A stretch of 64,000 nucleotides of DNA, taken from positions 124,001-188,000 of the forward strand of contig NZ_LMOG01000017.1 in NCBI RefSeq assembly GCF_001423495.1. The letters are read 5' to 3'. Below the pieces are notes generated by a model. That model was not told the origin of the DNA. It did not search any database and saw nothing but the letters and a program-made list of their open reading frames with translations. Made by a program: the position numbers and the translations under genes. Numbering within the stretch: position 1 is the stretch's first letter; the number at the start of each line of letters is the position of its first letter. Below are positions 9,326 through 18,482 of this stretch, piece by piece. Source of the stretch: Xanthomonas sp. Leaf131. GTDB lineage: Bacteria; Pseudomonadota; Gammaproteobacteria; Xanthomonadales; Xanthomonadaceae.

Positions 9326-11494
9326 TCACTCCGTCAAACCGCGGTTTTTCAGCAGCGCCTTGACGCTGGGATCCTTGCCGCGGAAGTCGCGATACAGCGT
9401 CGCCAGATCCACCGTGTTGCCGCGCGAGAGGATCTTGGCGCGGAAGATATCGCCGTTCTTGCGGTTCAAGCCGCCGTTCTCCTCGAACCATTCGAAGGCA
9501 TCGTCATCAAGCACTTCCGCCCAAAGGTAGGCGTAATAGCTGGCCGCATACTCCATATCCCAAACATGGTTGAAATAGCTGCTGCGATAACGCGGCGGCA
9601 CTTCAGCGATGTCTACCTTGAAGCGCTTGAGCGCAGCGGTTTCGAACCTGCCCACGTCCTGCAACGGTGCATCCGCCGGGAGGGTGTGCCATGCCAGATC
9701 GAGCAGCGATGCAGACAGGGTTTCGGTGGTCATATAGCCGCTGTTGAAGGTCTTGGCTTTTCTGATCTTTTTTACCAGATCCTCCGGCATTGCAGCACCG
9801 GTCTGATAGTGCTTCGCGTAATGCGCAAACACGGTGGGATCGGAGGCCCAATGCTCGTTGAACTGCGAGGGAAACTCCATGAAGTCGCGTGGCGTCTTGG
9901 TTCCGGCCATCGCCGAATAAGTCACCTTGGAAAACATGCCATGCAACGCATGGCCGAACTCATGAAACATGGTGGTGACGTCATCAAAGCTCAGCAGTGC
10001 CGGTTGGCCTGCGGCCGGCTTGGTGAAGTTGCACACGTTATAGACCACCGGCTTTGCACCGGTCAGGCCGCTCTGCGAGACGAATGAGCTCATCCACGCG
10101 CCACCGGACTTGCTGTCGCGTTTGAAATAGTCGGCATAAAACAGCGCCATCGACGTACCGTCCACATCGAACACCTCGTACACCTTCACGTCCGGATGGT
10201 AAGTGGGGATGTCGGTGCGCTGCTTGAAGGTAATGCCGTAGAGTTGCGTGGCAGCGTAGAAAACACCGTTTTTCAATACGTTGTCGAGTTCGAAATACGG
10301 CTTGATCTGGGATTCATCCAGATCGTATTTGGCCTTGCGCACCTGCTCGGCATAGAAGTCCCAGTCGGAAGCGGCCAACTTGAAACCACCCTTCTGGGCA
10401 TCGATGACTTTCTGAATCTCTGCCGCTTCGCGGCGCGCCTTGGTGGTAGCGGCAGGCACGCTATCGGTCAGCAGCTTGAGCGCGGCGGCCGGGGTCGTGG
10501 CCATCTGGTCGCCCAGGCTATACGCGGCGTAGCTGTCGAAGCCGAGCAGCTTGGCTTTTTGCGCGCGCAGCTGCGCCAGTCGCTGGACCGCCTTGCGCGT
10601 GTCGTTGTCATCGCCCTGTTCGGTGCGCATCTGCGAAGCCTGCATGATCTGCGCACGCAACGCGCGATCCTTCAGCGAGGCCAGGATGGGCTGCTGGGTG
10701 GTGTTCTGCAAGGTCAACAGATACTTGCCGTCCAGCTTGCGCTCCTTGGCGGCATCGGCAGCGGCGGCGATATCGCCCTCGCTCAAGCCATCCAGCCGGG
10801 CCTTGTCGTCCACCACCACCGCAGCGGCGGCTGTGGCAGCCACCAGCTTCGCGTGGAATTGTGTGGAAAGCGTGGTTTCCTCCACATTGAGCTTGCGCAA
10901 GGTGATCTTGTCTGCATCGGACAACAGCGCGCCGGATGCGACGAACCCTCTGTATGTGATCTCGACCAGACGCTTTTGCTCCGGATTGAGCTTCATCGCA
11001 TCGGACTGGTCATGGACCGCCTTGATGCGCGCAAATAGCGTGGGATCCAGAAGAATTTCATCACGATTGGCTGCCAACTTGGGCGCAAGCTCCTCCTGGA
11101 TTTTCTGCCGCGCCGGGTTGGTATCGGCAGTAATGACACCAGAGAAAATATCCGACACGCGCGACAGCAGCTCGCCGCCGCGATCAAACGCTTCGAGGGT
11201 GTTTTCGAAGGTCGCCGGCTCCGGGTTGGCAGTGATCTTGCGCACGTCCGCAAGTTCCAGACGCATGCCTTCCTCGAAGGCAGGCAGATAATCGCTGTCC
11301 TGAATCTTGTCGAACGGCGGCGCCTGGAACGGTAGCGTGCTGGGGATCAGTAGCGGGTTCGAGCGTAGATCGGGCGCCTGCGCAGTGGTGGTCTTCCCGG
11401 TCGCGTCGGTGGGCGGCTGACCCGGCGACTCTTTTCCAGAACAGGCAACCAGTGCCAGGGTGATGGCGGCGGCCAGGGCGAAGGTACGAAGCAT
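9326..11494 (-). CDS. M3-family zinc metallopeptidase lipoprotein, copy 1 (Dcp-like)
   Basis: 722 residues from ATG 11494. The protein begins with a signal peptide ending in the lipobox LVAC, so it should be a lipid-anchored periplasmic oligopeptidase or peptidyl-dipeptidase. The zinc motif HEFGH is at residues 511-515, with a probable third ligand Glu540 in FMEFPSQ. The N-terminal M3 helical lid is intact and the length fits the Dcp/OpdA family (680-720). A second copy of exactly equal length lies 2,500 bp away on the same strand, and the two 3' ends are nearly identical over roughly 100 bp. Role: digestion of short peptides in the periplasm; exact specificity is not readable. Confidence 0.93.
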   Translation of the reverse strand: MLRTFALAAAITLALVACSGKESPGQPPTDATGKTTTAQAPDLRSNPLLIPSTLPFQAPPFDKIQDSDYLPAFEEGMRLELADVRKITANPEPATFENTLEAFDRGGELLSRVSDIFSGVITADTNPARQKIQEELAPKLAANRDEILLDPTLFARIKAVHDQSDAMKLNPEQKRLVEITYRGFVASGALLSDADKITLRKLNVEETTLSTQFHAKLVAATAAAAVVVDDKARLDGLSEGDIAAAADAAKERKLDGKYLLTLQNTTQQPILASLKDRALRAQIMQASQMRTEQGDDNDTRKAVQRLAQLRAQKAKLLGFDSYAAYSLGDQMATTPAAALKLLTDSVPAATTKARREAAEIQKVIDAQKGGFKLAASDWDFYAEQVRKAKYDLDESQIKPYFELDNVLKNGVFYAATQLYGITFKQRTDIPTYHPDVKVYEVFDVDGTSMALFYADYFKRDSKSGGAWMSSFVSQSGLTGAKPVVYNVCNFTKPAAGQPALLSFDDVTTMFHEFGHALHGMFSKVTYSAMAGTKTPRDFMEFPSQFNEHWASDPTVFAHYAKHYQTGAAMPEDLVKKIRKAKTFNSGYMTTETLSASLLDLAWHTLPADAPLQDVGRFETAALKRFKVDIAEVPPRYRSSYFNHVWDMEYAASYYAYLWAEVLDDDAFEWFEENGGLNRKNGDIFRAKILSRGNTVDLATLYRDFRGKDPSVKALLKNRGLTE

Positions 11495-11825
11495 GCTGTG
11501 GGTCATTCCTATGAGTGGGAAGCACGGCGGGCGATGTAGCGAATCTTTCGGCACCCATCACATGCGCAGGCATTGATTGGCCTGCACGGCGGGGTGCGTT
11601 GATTGCTGGCGGAAGCTGCCGCTAGCGGTGCGCGCCGTACCTTGGCGATATAGCGCCAGTGGCGGATTGCCGAAACATCCGTGCAGCATCTACCGATGTT
11701 GGCGGGTCATCAGTATTCCCTGCTCCGTCGCCGGCAACCGTGCCAACGACGAATCGCTGTGCCTCTAACCGAAACGGGATGGCCTAGGCCATCCCGTTTC
11801 GCTTGCATCGGCGTGCTATTGCGAC
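11495..11825. other. Intergenic region between the two M3 peptidase genes
   Basis: 331 bp. It holds the promoter region of copy 1 and the palindrome at 11771-11800 behind copy 2. No other gene or RNA is recognised. Confidence 0.6.
11771..11800 (-). terminator. Terminator of second M3 peptidase gene (30-bp perfect palindrome)
   Basis: A perfect 30-bp palindrome (arm GAAACGGGATGGCCT) starting 26 bp beyond the stop codon of copy 2. It shares the CGGGATGGC core with the hairpin after copy 1, so the duplication probably included the terminator. Confidence 0.75.
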
Positions 11826-13994
11826 TTAATCGGTCAGGCCACGATTTTCCAACAGCGCCTTGACGCTAGGATCCTTGCCGCGGAAATCGCGATACAGCGT
11901 CGCCAGATCCACCGTGTTGCCGCGCGAGAGGATCTTGGCGCGGAAGATATCGCCGTTCTTGCGATCCAGGCCGCCGTTTTCCTTGAACCATTCGAAGGCA
12001 TCGTCGTCGAGCATTTCCGACCAGAAATACGCGTAATACCCGGCCGAATAACCGCCGCCCCAGATGTGGTCGAAATAGCTGCTGCGATAACGCGGCGGCA
12101 CTTCGGCCAGGTCGACCTTGAAGCGCTTCAAGGCGTCGGCTTCGAACTTGCTCACGTCCTGCAACGATGCGTCGGCCGGTTGGGTGTGCCAAGCCAGATC
12201 GAGCAGCGCAGCCGAGAGGTATTCGGTGGTCGCATAGCCGCTGTTGAAGGTCTTGGCCTTCTTGATCTTTTCCACCAGCTCGGCCGGCATTGCCGCGCCG
12301 GTCTGGTAGTGCTTGGCGTAGTTGGCGAAGACCTTGGGATCGGAGGCCCAGTGCTCGTTGAACTGCGAGGGGAACTCGACAAAATCGCGCGAGGTGCTGG
12401 TGCCGGCGATCGAGGGGTACTTCACCTTGGAGAACATGCCGTGCAGCGCGTGGCCGAACTCATGGAACAAGGTGGTGACGTCGTCGAAGCTCAGCAGCGC
12501 CGGCTGGCCGGCGGCCGGCTTGGTGAAGTTGCAGACGTTGTAGACCACCGGCTTGGCACCGGTGAGGCCATCCTGCTCGACGAACACGTCCATCCAGGCG
12601 CCGCCGGACTTGCTGTCGCGCTTGAAGTAGTCGGTATAGAACAGCGCCATCGAGGTCCCGTCCGCGTCGAAGACTTCATACACCTTCATGTCGGCGTGAT
12701 AGGTGGGGATGTCGGTGCGCTGCTTGAAGGTGATGCCGTACAGCTGCGTGGCGGCGTAGAAGACGCCGTTCTGCAGCACGTTGTCCAACTCGAAATACGG
12801 CTTGATCTGCGACTCGTCCAGGTCGTACTTGGCCTTGCGCACCTGCTCGGCGTAAAAATCCCAGTCGGACGCGGCGAGTTTGAAGCCACCCTTCTGGGCG
12901 TCGATCACTTTCTGCATCTCGGCCACTTCGCGGCGCGCCTTGGCGGTGGCGGCCGGCACGGTGTCGGTCAGCAGCTTGAGCGCGGCAGCCGGATTCTTGG
13001 CCATCTGGTCGCCCAGGCTGTAGGCGGCGTAGCTGTCGAAGCCGAGCAGCTTGGCCTTTTGCGCGCGCAGTTGCGCAAGACGCTGGATGGTCTGACGGGT
13101 GTCGTTGGCATCGCCCTTTTCCGCACGCGTTTCCGAGGCCTTGAGCACCTCGGCACGTAGCTGGCGGTCCTTCAGCGAGGCCAGCACCGGTTGCTGGGTG
13201 GTGTTCTGCAGGGTGAGCAGATACTTGCCATCAAGCTTGCGCGCCTTGGCGGCATCGGCGGCGGCGGCGATGTCGCCTTCGCTCAAGCCATCAAGTTTGG
13301 CCTTGTCGTCCACCACCACCGCGCCGGCCGCCGAGGCGGCCACCAGACGCGTATGGAACTGCGTGGAGAGCGTGGTTTCTTCGATATTGAGCTTGCGCAG
13401 GCTGTCCTTGTCGGCATCGGACAGCTGCGCACCGGCGCGCACCAGCTCTTCGTAATCGCGCTCGAGCAGACGCTTCTGCTCCGGGTCCAGGCTCAGCGTG
13501 TCGCGCTGGTCGTAGAGGGTTTTGACGCGTGCGAAGAGCTTGGGATCGAGATTGATTTCGTCCTGGTGCGCAGCCAGCTTGGGCGCGATCTCTTCCTGGA
13601 TCTTCTGGCGTGCGTCGCTGGTATCGGCCTGTACCAGCCCGAAGAAAATGCGCGACACGCGCGAGAGCGTTTCGCCACCACGTTCCATCGCTTCGATGGT
13701 GTTGTCGAAGCTGGGCGGTTCGGGGTTGTCGGCGATCTTGCGGATCTCGGCCAACTGCAGGCGCATGCCTTCGTCGAAGGCCGGCAAGTAATCGGCATCC
13801 TTGATCTTGTCGAACGGCGGCGCCTGGAACGGCAGCGTGCTGGCGGTCAGCAGCGGATTCGGCGCGGCATCGGCGGCCGGGGTGGTGGTGGTCTTCTCGG
13901 GCACGGTGGTGGACTCCTTACCGGACGGCTCTTTTCCAGAACAAGCAGCCAGTGCCAGGGTGATGGCAGCGGCCAGAACGACGGTACGCGACAT
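11826..13994 (-). CDS. M3-family zinc metallopeptidase lipoprotein, copy 2 (Dcp-like)
   Basis: 722 residues, colinear with copy 1 at an offset of exactly 2,500 bp. Signal peptide MSRTVVLAAAITLALAAC ends in the lipobox LAAC. HEFGH is at 511-515, followed by FVEFPSQ carrying the likely third zinc ligand. Most of the sequence matches copy 1. The N-terminal linker after the lipobox and some surface positions differ, for example VFVEQDG against SFVSQSG. All catalytic residues are kept in both, so neither looks like a pseudogene. This copy lies upstream of copy 1 in transcription order, with its own terminator, so the two are probably transcribed separately. Confidence 0.93.
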   Translation of the reverse strand: MSRTVVLAAAITLALAACSGKEPSGKESTTVPEKTTTTPAADAAPNPLLTASTLPFQAPPFDKIKDADYLPAFDEGMRLQLAEIRKIADNPEPPSFDNTIEAMERGGETLSRVSRIFFGLVQADTSDARQKIQEEIAPKLAAHQDEINLDPKLFARVKTLYDQRDTLSLDPEQKRLLERDYEELVRAGAQLSDADKDSLRKLNIEETTLSTQFHTRLVAASAAGAVVVDDKAKLDGLSEGDIAAAADAAKARKLDGKYLLTLQNTTQQPVLASLKDRQLRAEVLKASETRAEKGDANDTRQTIQRLAQLRAQKAKLLGFDSYAAYSLGDQMAKNPAAALKLLTDTVPAATAKARREVAEMQKVIDAQKGGFKLAASDWDFYAEQVRKAKYDLDESQIKPYFELDNVLQNGVFYAATQLYGITFKQRTDIPTYHADMKVYEVFDADGTSMALFYTDYFKRDSKSGGAWMDVFVEQDGLTGAKPVVYNVCNFTKPAAGQPALLSFDDVTTLFHEFGHALHGMFSKVKYPSIAGTSTSRDFVEFPSQFNEHWASDPKVFANYAKHYQTGAAMPAELVEKIKKAKTFNSGYATTEYLSAALLDLAWHTQPADASLQDVSKFEADALKRFKVDLAEVPPRYRSSYFDHIWGGGYSAGYYAYFWSEMLDDDAFEWFKENGGLDRKNGDIFRAKILSRGNTVDLATLYRDFRGKDPSVKALLENRGLTD

Positions 13995-14102
13995 GGCGTG
14001 TGATTCCTGAGTGGGTAGAGCAGCCGGTCACGCTAGCGGGTTTGCGGGCCGCTGGCATGTGCCGTTGGATTGGGTGGACGGGTTAGGTTGAGGATGCGTG
14101 CG

Positions 14103-15113
14103 CTACAGCGTCTCGTCCTTGAAGATCGCCACGTGCGGGGTGCCGTCGGCGCCGATCCAGCCGCGGTACATGCCCTCGGTATTGAACGGAAACGCGGCGT
14201 TGCCCTGCGCGTCCAGCGCGATGGCACCACCGTCGCCACCGGCCTTGGGAATCTCCTGGTCGATCACCGCGTCGGCCGCCTGTTGCAACGACTGGCCGGC
14301 GTACTTCATGCGCGCGCAGATGTCGTAGGCGGCCACCGCGCGGATATAGAACTCGCCCCAGCCGGTGCCGGACACCGCGCACTGGCTGTTGGCATAGGTG
14401 CCGGCGCCGATGATCGGCGCATCGCCGACGCGGCCGTAGCGCTTGTTGGTCATGCCGCCGGTGGAGGTGCCGGCGGCAAGATGTCCGTCGCGATCCAGCG
14501 CCAGCGCACCGACAGTGCCGAAGTGCTTGGCGGTTTCCAGATCGAGTTCGGCCTGCGCCTTGCGGTCGCCGGCCTCGGCCTTGAGCGCTTTTTGCAGTTG
14601 CTGCCAGCGCTTGTCGGTGCGGAAATAGCTTGGGTCGACCAGGGTGACGCCCTGCGCGCGCGCGAACTGTTCGGCGCCATCGCCGACCAGCATCACGTGC
14701 TTGGAATGGTCCATGACGCTGCGCGCCAGCTGGATCGGGTTCTTGACCGTGTGCACGCCGGCAATCGCGCCGGCCTTGCCGGTGGCGCCGTCCATGATCG
14801 CCGCATCCAGTTCGTTCTTGCCGTCATGGGTGAACACCGCGCCGCGCCCGGCGTTGAACTGCGGCGCATCTTCCAGCACGGTGATGGTGGCGGCCACTGC
14901 ATCCACCGCGGTACCGCCACCTTGCAGCACCGCGTGCCCGGCGCGCAGCGCGCGTTGCATCGCGTCGCGCGCTTGTGCCTGCTCGTCTGCGGACAGGCCG
15001 GACTTCTCCACACCTGCACCGCCATGGATCACCAGCATCGGTGTTGCCGCCAGCGCCGGGCCGGTACACAGCAACAACGACAGGCACAACGCGCGAGCGG
15101 ACAAGGCGATCAT
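14103..15113 (-). CDS. iaaA: Isoaspartyl peptidase / L-asparaginase, exported
   Basis: 336 residues. A Ntn-hydrolase precursor that self-cleaves into two subunits and removes N-terminal isoaspartyl residues or hydrolyses asparagine. The expected cleavage is before Thr200 in the HFGTVGALALD stretch, and GTSTGGMTNKRYGRVGD and IGAGTYAN follow as in the family. An N-terminal signal peptide (residues 1-22, ending ALA) indicates a periplasmic enzyme, unlike cytoplasmic E. coli IaaA. It lies between the M3 peptidase genes and a small unknown gene, so a shared role in periplasmic peptide recycling is possible (inference). Confidence 0.92.
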   Translation of the reverse strand: MIALSARALCLSLLLCTGPALAATPMLVIHGGAGVEKSGLSADEQAQARDAMQRALRAGHAVLQGGGTAVDAVAATITVLEDAPQFNAGRGAVFTHDGKNELDAAIMDGATGKAGAIAGVHTVKNPIQLARSVMDHSKHVMLVGDGAEQFARAQGVTLVDPSYFRTDKRWQQLQKALKAEAGDRKAQAELDLETAKHFGTVGALALDRDGHLAAGTSTGGMTNKRYGRVGDAPIIGAGTYANSQCAVSGTGWGEFYIRAVAAYDICARMKYAGQSLQQAADAVIDQEIPKAGGDGGAIALDAQGNAAFPFNTEGMYRGWIGADGTPHVAIFKDETL

Positions 15114-15195
15114 GATGCTTCCTCACGGCATTACGTAGTGTTAGCCGCTCTGAGCCGATGCACGCCGCGCCGAGTTTCGGCAGCGCGCATTAGCA

Positions 15196-15456
15196 TTAAA
15201 ATAAAGTGTCGGGCATCGGCGGGTCTGGGTGAATGTAGAGTTTCTCTGCCCATGGTCGCACGTCCAAAAAGTAACGCACGCCGCAGCCTTTACAGGATGC
15301 GGGATGTTTCTCGTCGCTTCCGCGCTGGTTTTCGAGTGAAACAGCGACGATAGGGTGCCTGCATGTGAAACAGCAGAACGCCACGTTGTTGCCGTGAGCA
15401 TCTGCGTCGATCTTGTTGCCTTGTGCATCCATGACGAGGAAGTCGGTGATCTTCAT
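15196..15456 (-). CDS. Small cysteine-rich protein, zinc-ribbon-like, unknown function
   Basis: 86 residues from ATG 15456 (MKITDFLVMDAQGNK); an in-frame upstream codon at 15510 would add 18. It carries a CCFTC cluster near residue 29 and a CKGCG near 56, spaced like a two-knuckle zinc ribbon. The end LYIHPDPPMPDTLF is acidic/proline rich. No signal peptide or membrane span. It stands alone between iaaA and the acyltransferase gene. I do not recognise the family; immunity-like or regulatory roles are speculation. Confidence 0.6.
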   Translation of the reverse strand: MKITDFLVMDAQGNKIDADAHGNNVAFCCFTCRHPIVAVSLENQRGSDEKHPASCKGCGVRYFLDVRPWAEKLYIHPDPPMPDTLF

Positions 15457-15538
15457 GCGTGCATAAACCTCGATCGCTTCTAATGGGGCCCAACAATGGC
15501 CGGAAGGCACATCGACACCTCCCGGCGCTTACCGCCGC

Positions 15539-16168
15539 TCACAACGTATCGCGATGCTTCCCGCGCCACGGCCGGTACCAGGTGCGGATGGCGGCGATAT
15601 CGGCGGCCATGTCGGTACCGGTCCAGAACGGCTCGCCGATGCCCACGGTCTTGCTGGGATAGTCGAAATACACCGGCAGGATCGGCACCTTGGAGTCGGA
15701 GGCGATCTTCCAGAAGCCCGCCTTCCAGTGTTCCACGCGCTTGCGGGTGCCTTCGGGGGTGATCACGTACCACATCTGCTCGGAGTTGCGGATCAGACGC
15801 ACCGCCTGGCCGATGGTGCCCTGCGGCGAGCTGCGGTCCAGCGGGATCGCGCCGAGCTTGCGCAGCAGCGGGCCCAGCGGCCACCAGAACAATTGCGCCT
15901 TGCCCAGCACGCGCACATCGAAGCCCAGCGCGAACTTGGCCGCAAAGCCCAGAAAGCCGTCCCAGTTGGACGAATGCGGGGCCACGATCATCACCAGCTT
16001 GGGCTCGTCGGGCAGCCGCCCGAGCAGGCGCCAGCCGGTCAGGCGCAAGGCGGTGCGGCCCAGCCAGCGACCGAAGCGGCCGTGTGCACGCGGCATTCTG
16101 GGTGGGATTGGCTGCAGCAGGATGTTGGCCTGTGTTACCGGTGGCAACGACGGGTCGGTGTGACTCAC
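15539..16168 (-). CDS. Lysophospholipid acyltransferase-family protein (PlsC-like)
   Basis: 209 residues. The acyltransferase motif HSSNWD (HX4D) lies near residue 56 and VITPEGTR, the PlsC FPEGTR equivalent, near 125. Members transfer acyl groups to glycerophospholipids or related acceptors at the inner membrane. The start is a GTG at 16168 whose Shine-Dalgarno GGGAG is embedded in the last codons of arfB, so the two genes are almost certainly co-transcribed and translationally coupled. The acceptor is unknown. Confidence 0.87.
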   Translation of the reverse strand: MSHTDPSLPPVTQANILLQPIPPRMPRAHGRFGRWLGRTALRLTGWRLLGRLPDEPKLVMIVAPHSSNWDGFLGFAAKFALGFDVRVLGKAQLFWWPLGPLLRKLGAIPLDRSSPQGTIGQAVRLIRNSEQMWYVITPEGTRKRVEHWKAGFWKIASDSKVPILPVYFDYPSKTVGIGEPFWTGTDMAADIAAIRTWYRPWRGKHRDTL

Positions 16169-16170
16169 GC

Positions 16171-16602
16171 TTACTCCCAGTGGGACGCAGAGCGTCCACG
16201 CTTGATATGGCTGCGCTCACGCTTGGCATCCAGCCGCCGCAGCTTGGCACCATGACTCGGTTTGGTGGCGACCCGGCGCTTGGGCACCGACAGGCACGCA
16301 TTGATGATCTCGGCCAGCCGCTCGCGCGCATCCTCGCGGTTGCGGTCCTGGGTGCGGAAGCGCTGCGCGTCGATCACCAGCACGCCATCGGCGGTCATGC
16401 GGCGGTCGCGCCGCGACAGCAGCCGCGCGCGCAACGGTTCCGGCAGCGACGGCGATCCGGCCACGTCGAAACGCAGTTCCACCGCTGTGGAGACCTTGTT
16501 GACGTTCTGCCCGCCCGCGCCGCTGGCGCGCACGAAGCGTTCGACGATCTCGCTGGGCGGGATCGTCAGGCTGGGGGTGATCTGGATCGGGTCGCTGGCC
16601 AT
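16171..16602 (-). CDS. arfB: Alternative ribosome-rescue factor B (peptidyl-tRNA hydrolase)
   Basis: 143 residues from ATG 16602. It rescues ribosomes stalled on non-stop mRNA by hydrolysing peptidyl-tRNA. It has the release-factor GGQ motif in RASGAGGQNVNKV near residue 28 and the basic C-terminal tail (KRRVATKPSHGAKLRRLDAKRERSHIK region) that inserts into the empty mRNA channel. Length fits ArfB/YaeJ (about 140). Stop is 2 bp from the GTG of the acyltransferase gene; start is 94 bp from the divergent DUF2059 gene. Confidence 0.95.
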   Translation of the reverse strand: MASDPIQITPSLTIPPSEIVERFVRASGAGGQNVNKVSTAVELRFDVAGSPSLPEPLRARLLSRRDRRMTADGVLVIDAQRFRTQDRNREDARERLAEIINACLSVPKRRVATKPSHGAKLRRLDAKRERSHIKRGRSASHWE

Positions 16603-16696
16603 GCGCGCCGATTGTATCGGCACCGGCGTGGACGCGCGCGCGAACGCCGGCTTCCCGTATGCTGCGGCCGGTTCCCCGACTGTGCAGGATGCTCCG

Positions 16697-17242
16697 ATGA
16701 CACCGCCCCGTTCCGTTGCCGCCGTCCGCGCCTTCGCGCGCCGCCTGATCGTGCTGGCCGCGCTGGCACTGGCCACGCCCGCCGCATTCGCGCAGGCGCC
16801 CAGCGATGCCGACGTCAACCGTCTGCTGGCCGCCTCGCGCGCGCAGACCATGCTGGACACGATGCTGCCGCAGATCGAAGCGATGCAGCAGCAGCAATTC
16901 GCCCAACTCACCGCCCAGCGCCAGCTCGACGCCAACCAACAGGCGCAGCTGCAGCGCATCCAGGACCGCACCCGCCAGACCGTGCGCAAGGCGCTGTCGT
17001 GGTCGGAACTGCGCCCGATGTATGTGGACATCTACAAGCGCTCGTTCTCGCGCGAGGACGTGCTGGCCATGGCCGAGTTCTACGAGAGCTCGGCCGGCCA
17101 GAGCCTGCTGGACAAGACCCCGGCCCTGACCCAGAACCTGATGGGCGCGATCCAGCAGAAGATGCTGCCGCTGTTTGCCGATCTGCAGAAGGATCTGGAG
17201 AAGATCGTCAATGAGCCGGCGGCGGCCGCGCAGAAGCCCTGA
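16697..17242 (+). CDS. DUF2059-family exported protein
   Basis: 181 residues from ATG 16697. The signal peptide ends around AAFAQA (residue 32). The mature part is alpha-helical and Gln-rich: MLPQIEAMQQQQFAQL, then the DUF2059 core YVDIYKRSFSREDVLAMAEFYESSAGQSLLDKTP. A secreted/periplasmic protein of unknown role found widely in proteobacteria. Divergent from arfB. Nothing indicates a pathway. Confidence 0.85.
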   Translation: MTPPRSVAAVRAFARRLIVLAALALATPAAFAQAPSDADVNRLLAASRAQTMLDTMLPQIEAMQQQQFAQLTAQRQLDANQQAQLQRIQDRTRQTVRKALSWSELRPMYVDIYKRSFSREDVLAMAEFYESSAGQSLLDKTPALTQNLMGAIQQKMLPLFADLQKDLEKIVNEPAAAAQKP

Positions 17243-17615
17243 AGGGCGGGGAATCGGGAATCGGGATTGGGGAATCGGAACAGCGTGATCCCGACGGTTG
17301 CGGATGTGGGGTTGATTGCGCATACGGGGGACAGCAGCGCCCAACTATCCTGCCAGCGAGAGACGCCTGCTTTAGCCCCTTTCCTGCGGGAGATGGGTTG
17401 GAGTGATGAGGGTGAGGGGCGAAGCAGCACGTGCATCCAAACTCCAGCAGGCGTCGCTCGCACCCTCATCCGCCCCTACGGGGCACCTTCTCCCGAGGGG
17501 AGAAGGAACAGTCAAGCCCCTCTCCCGTCGGGAGAGGGGTTGGGGTGAGGGTACGGTTGCGCAACTTTAGTGCAGGTTGAGTGGACGTCTCGATCGCTAA
17601 ATCAAGCACACCGCA
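17243..17615. repeat. Intergenic repeat cluster (GGAATCGG runs and CTCTCCC hairpins)
   Basis: 373 bp without a gene. Around 17249-17279 there are four near-tandem GGAATCGG-type units. Around 17463-17555 there are hairpins formed by CTTCTCCC/GGGGAGAAG and CCCCTCTCCC/GGGAGAGGGG, with a CCCTCATCCGCCCCTACGGGG lead. A diverged version of the same arrangement occurs at 56128-56253, and a relative of the AATCGGG part at 52074-52149. These look like dispersed intergenic repeats of the genome, probably transcribed as terminator-like structures. Confidence 0.7.
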
Positions 17616-18350
17616 TCAAGCCGTCTGCATTACTCCCAGCACCGGCATCTGCCACCCAAACAACGCACACGCTTTCGCAAACTCCACATCCAGCGGTGCA
17701 GCCACACTCAGACGCCGCCCATCGGCCGGATGCGGAAACCCCAGGCGTTCTGCGTGCAGCAACATGCGGTGGATCCCAAGCATGCGAAAACTCCGGTTAT
17801 GCCGGCCATCGCCATGGCTGGTGTCGCCGATCATGTGGTGCGACAGGTGCTTCATGTGCCGGCGGATCTGCCGAAAACGCCCCGTCTGCGGCTGACAGCG
17901 CAGCAGCGCATACCGCGAGGTGGCAAAGCCGGTCGACGGAATCTCCAGCTCGCCCGTGGCCAGGCGCTGAAAATGGGTCACCGCCGGCTTCTTGACCGGC
18001 TTTCCGGGGCCGCCGTCCAGATCGTGATCGACGATGAACTGCTCCTCGGCCGGCCAGCCGCGGCACACCGTCAGATAGTCCTTCTGCAATTCGCCGGCCA
18101 TCAAGGCCTTGCCCAGCGCGCTGGCGCTGGCGCGATCGAACGCAAGCAACAAGCAACCGCTGGTGGCGCGATCGAGCCGATGCACCAGAAAGATCGGCTG
18201 GCCCAGCTGTTCGCGCAGCCGGTCGGCCAGAAAGTCGTCCTCCCCGCGCGCCAGCTTGCTGTCGTGGACCATCAGGCCCGCGGGTTTATTGACAACGGCC
18301 AGGACGTCGTCCTGGTAGAGAATCTGCAACGGGTCGGTAGATGTGCTCAC
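17616..18350 (-). CDS. truC: tRNA pseudouridine-65 synthase (TruC-type)
   Basis: 244 residues from a GTG at 18350; another GTG at 18386 would add 12. Isomerises uridine 65 in tRNA. The RluA-family catalytic aspartate is Asp60 in LVHRLDRATSG. NKPAGLMVHDS near residue 21, and QTGRFRQIRRHMKHLSHHMIGD followed by GDGRHNR, are characteristic of TruC rather than RluA, C or D. It lies convergent to the repeat cluster and 130 bp downstream of ubiB on the same strand. Confidence 0.9.
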   Translation of the reverse strand: MSTSTDPLQILYQDDVLAVVNKPAGLMVHDSKLARGEDDFLADRLREQLGQPIFLVHRLDRATSGCLLLAFDRASASALGKALMAGELQKDYLTVCRGWPAEEQFIVDHDLDGGPGKPVKKPAVTHFQRLATGELEIPSTGFATSRYALLRCQPQTGRFRQIRRHMKHLSHHMIGDTSHGDGRHNRSFRMLGIHRMLLHAERLGFPHPADGRRLSVAAPLDVEFAKACALFGWQMPVLGVMQTA

Positions 18351-18482
18351 CGGCGGATTATCCGCATCGCCGACAGCGCATGCCACTGCATTGCCGCGCC
18401 ACGACGCAAGGGCCGTACTGGTGCCCCGCTGCAGGCACTGCCGAAATGCAGCCGAATGCAGCGGGCCACCTATCGCACTGTG

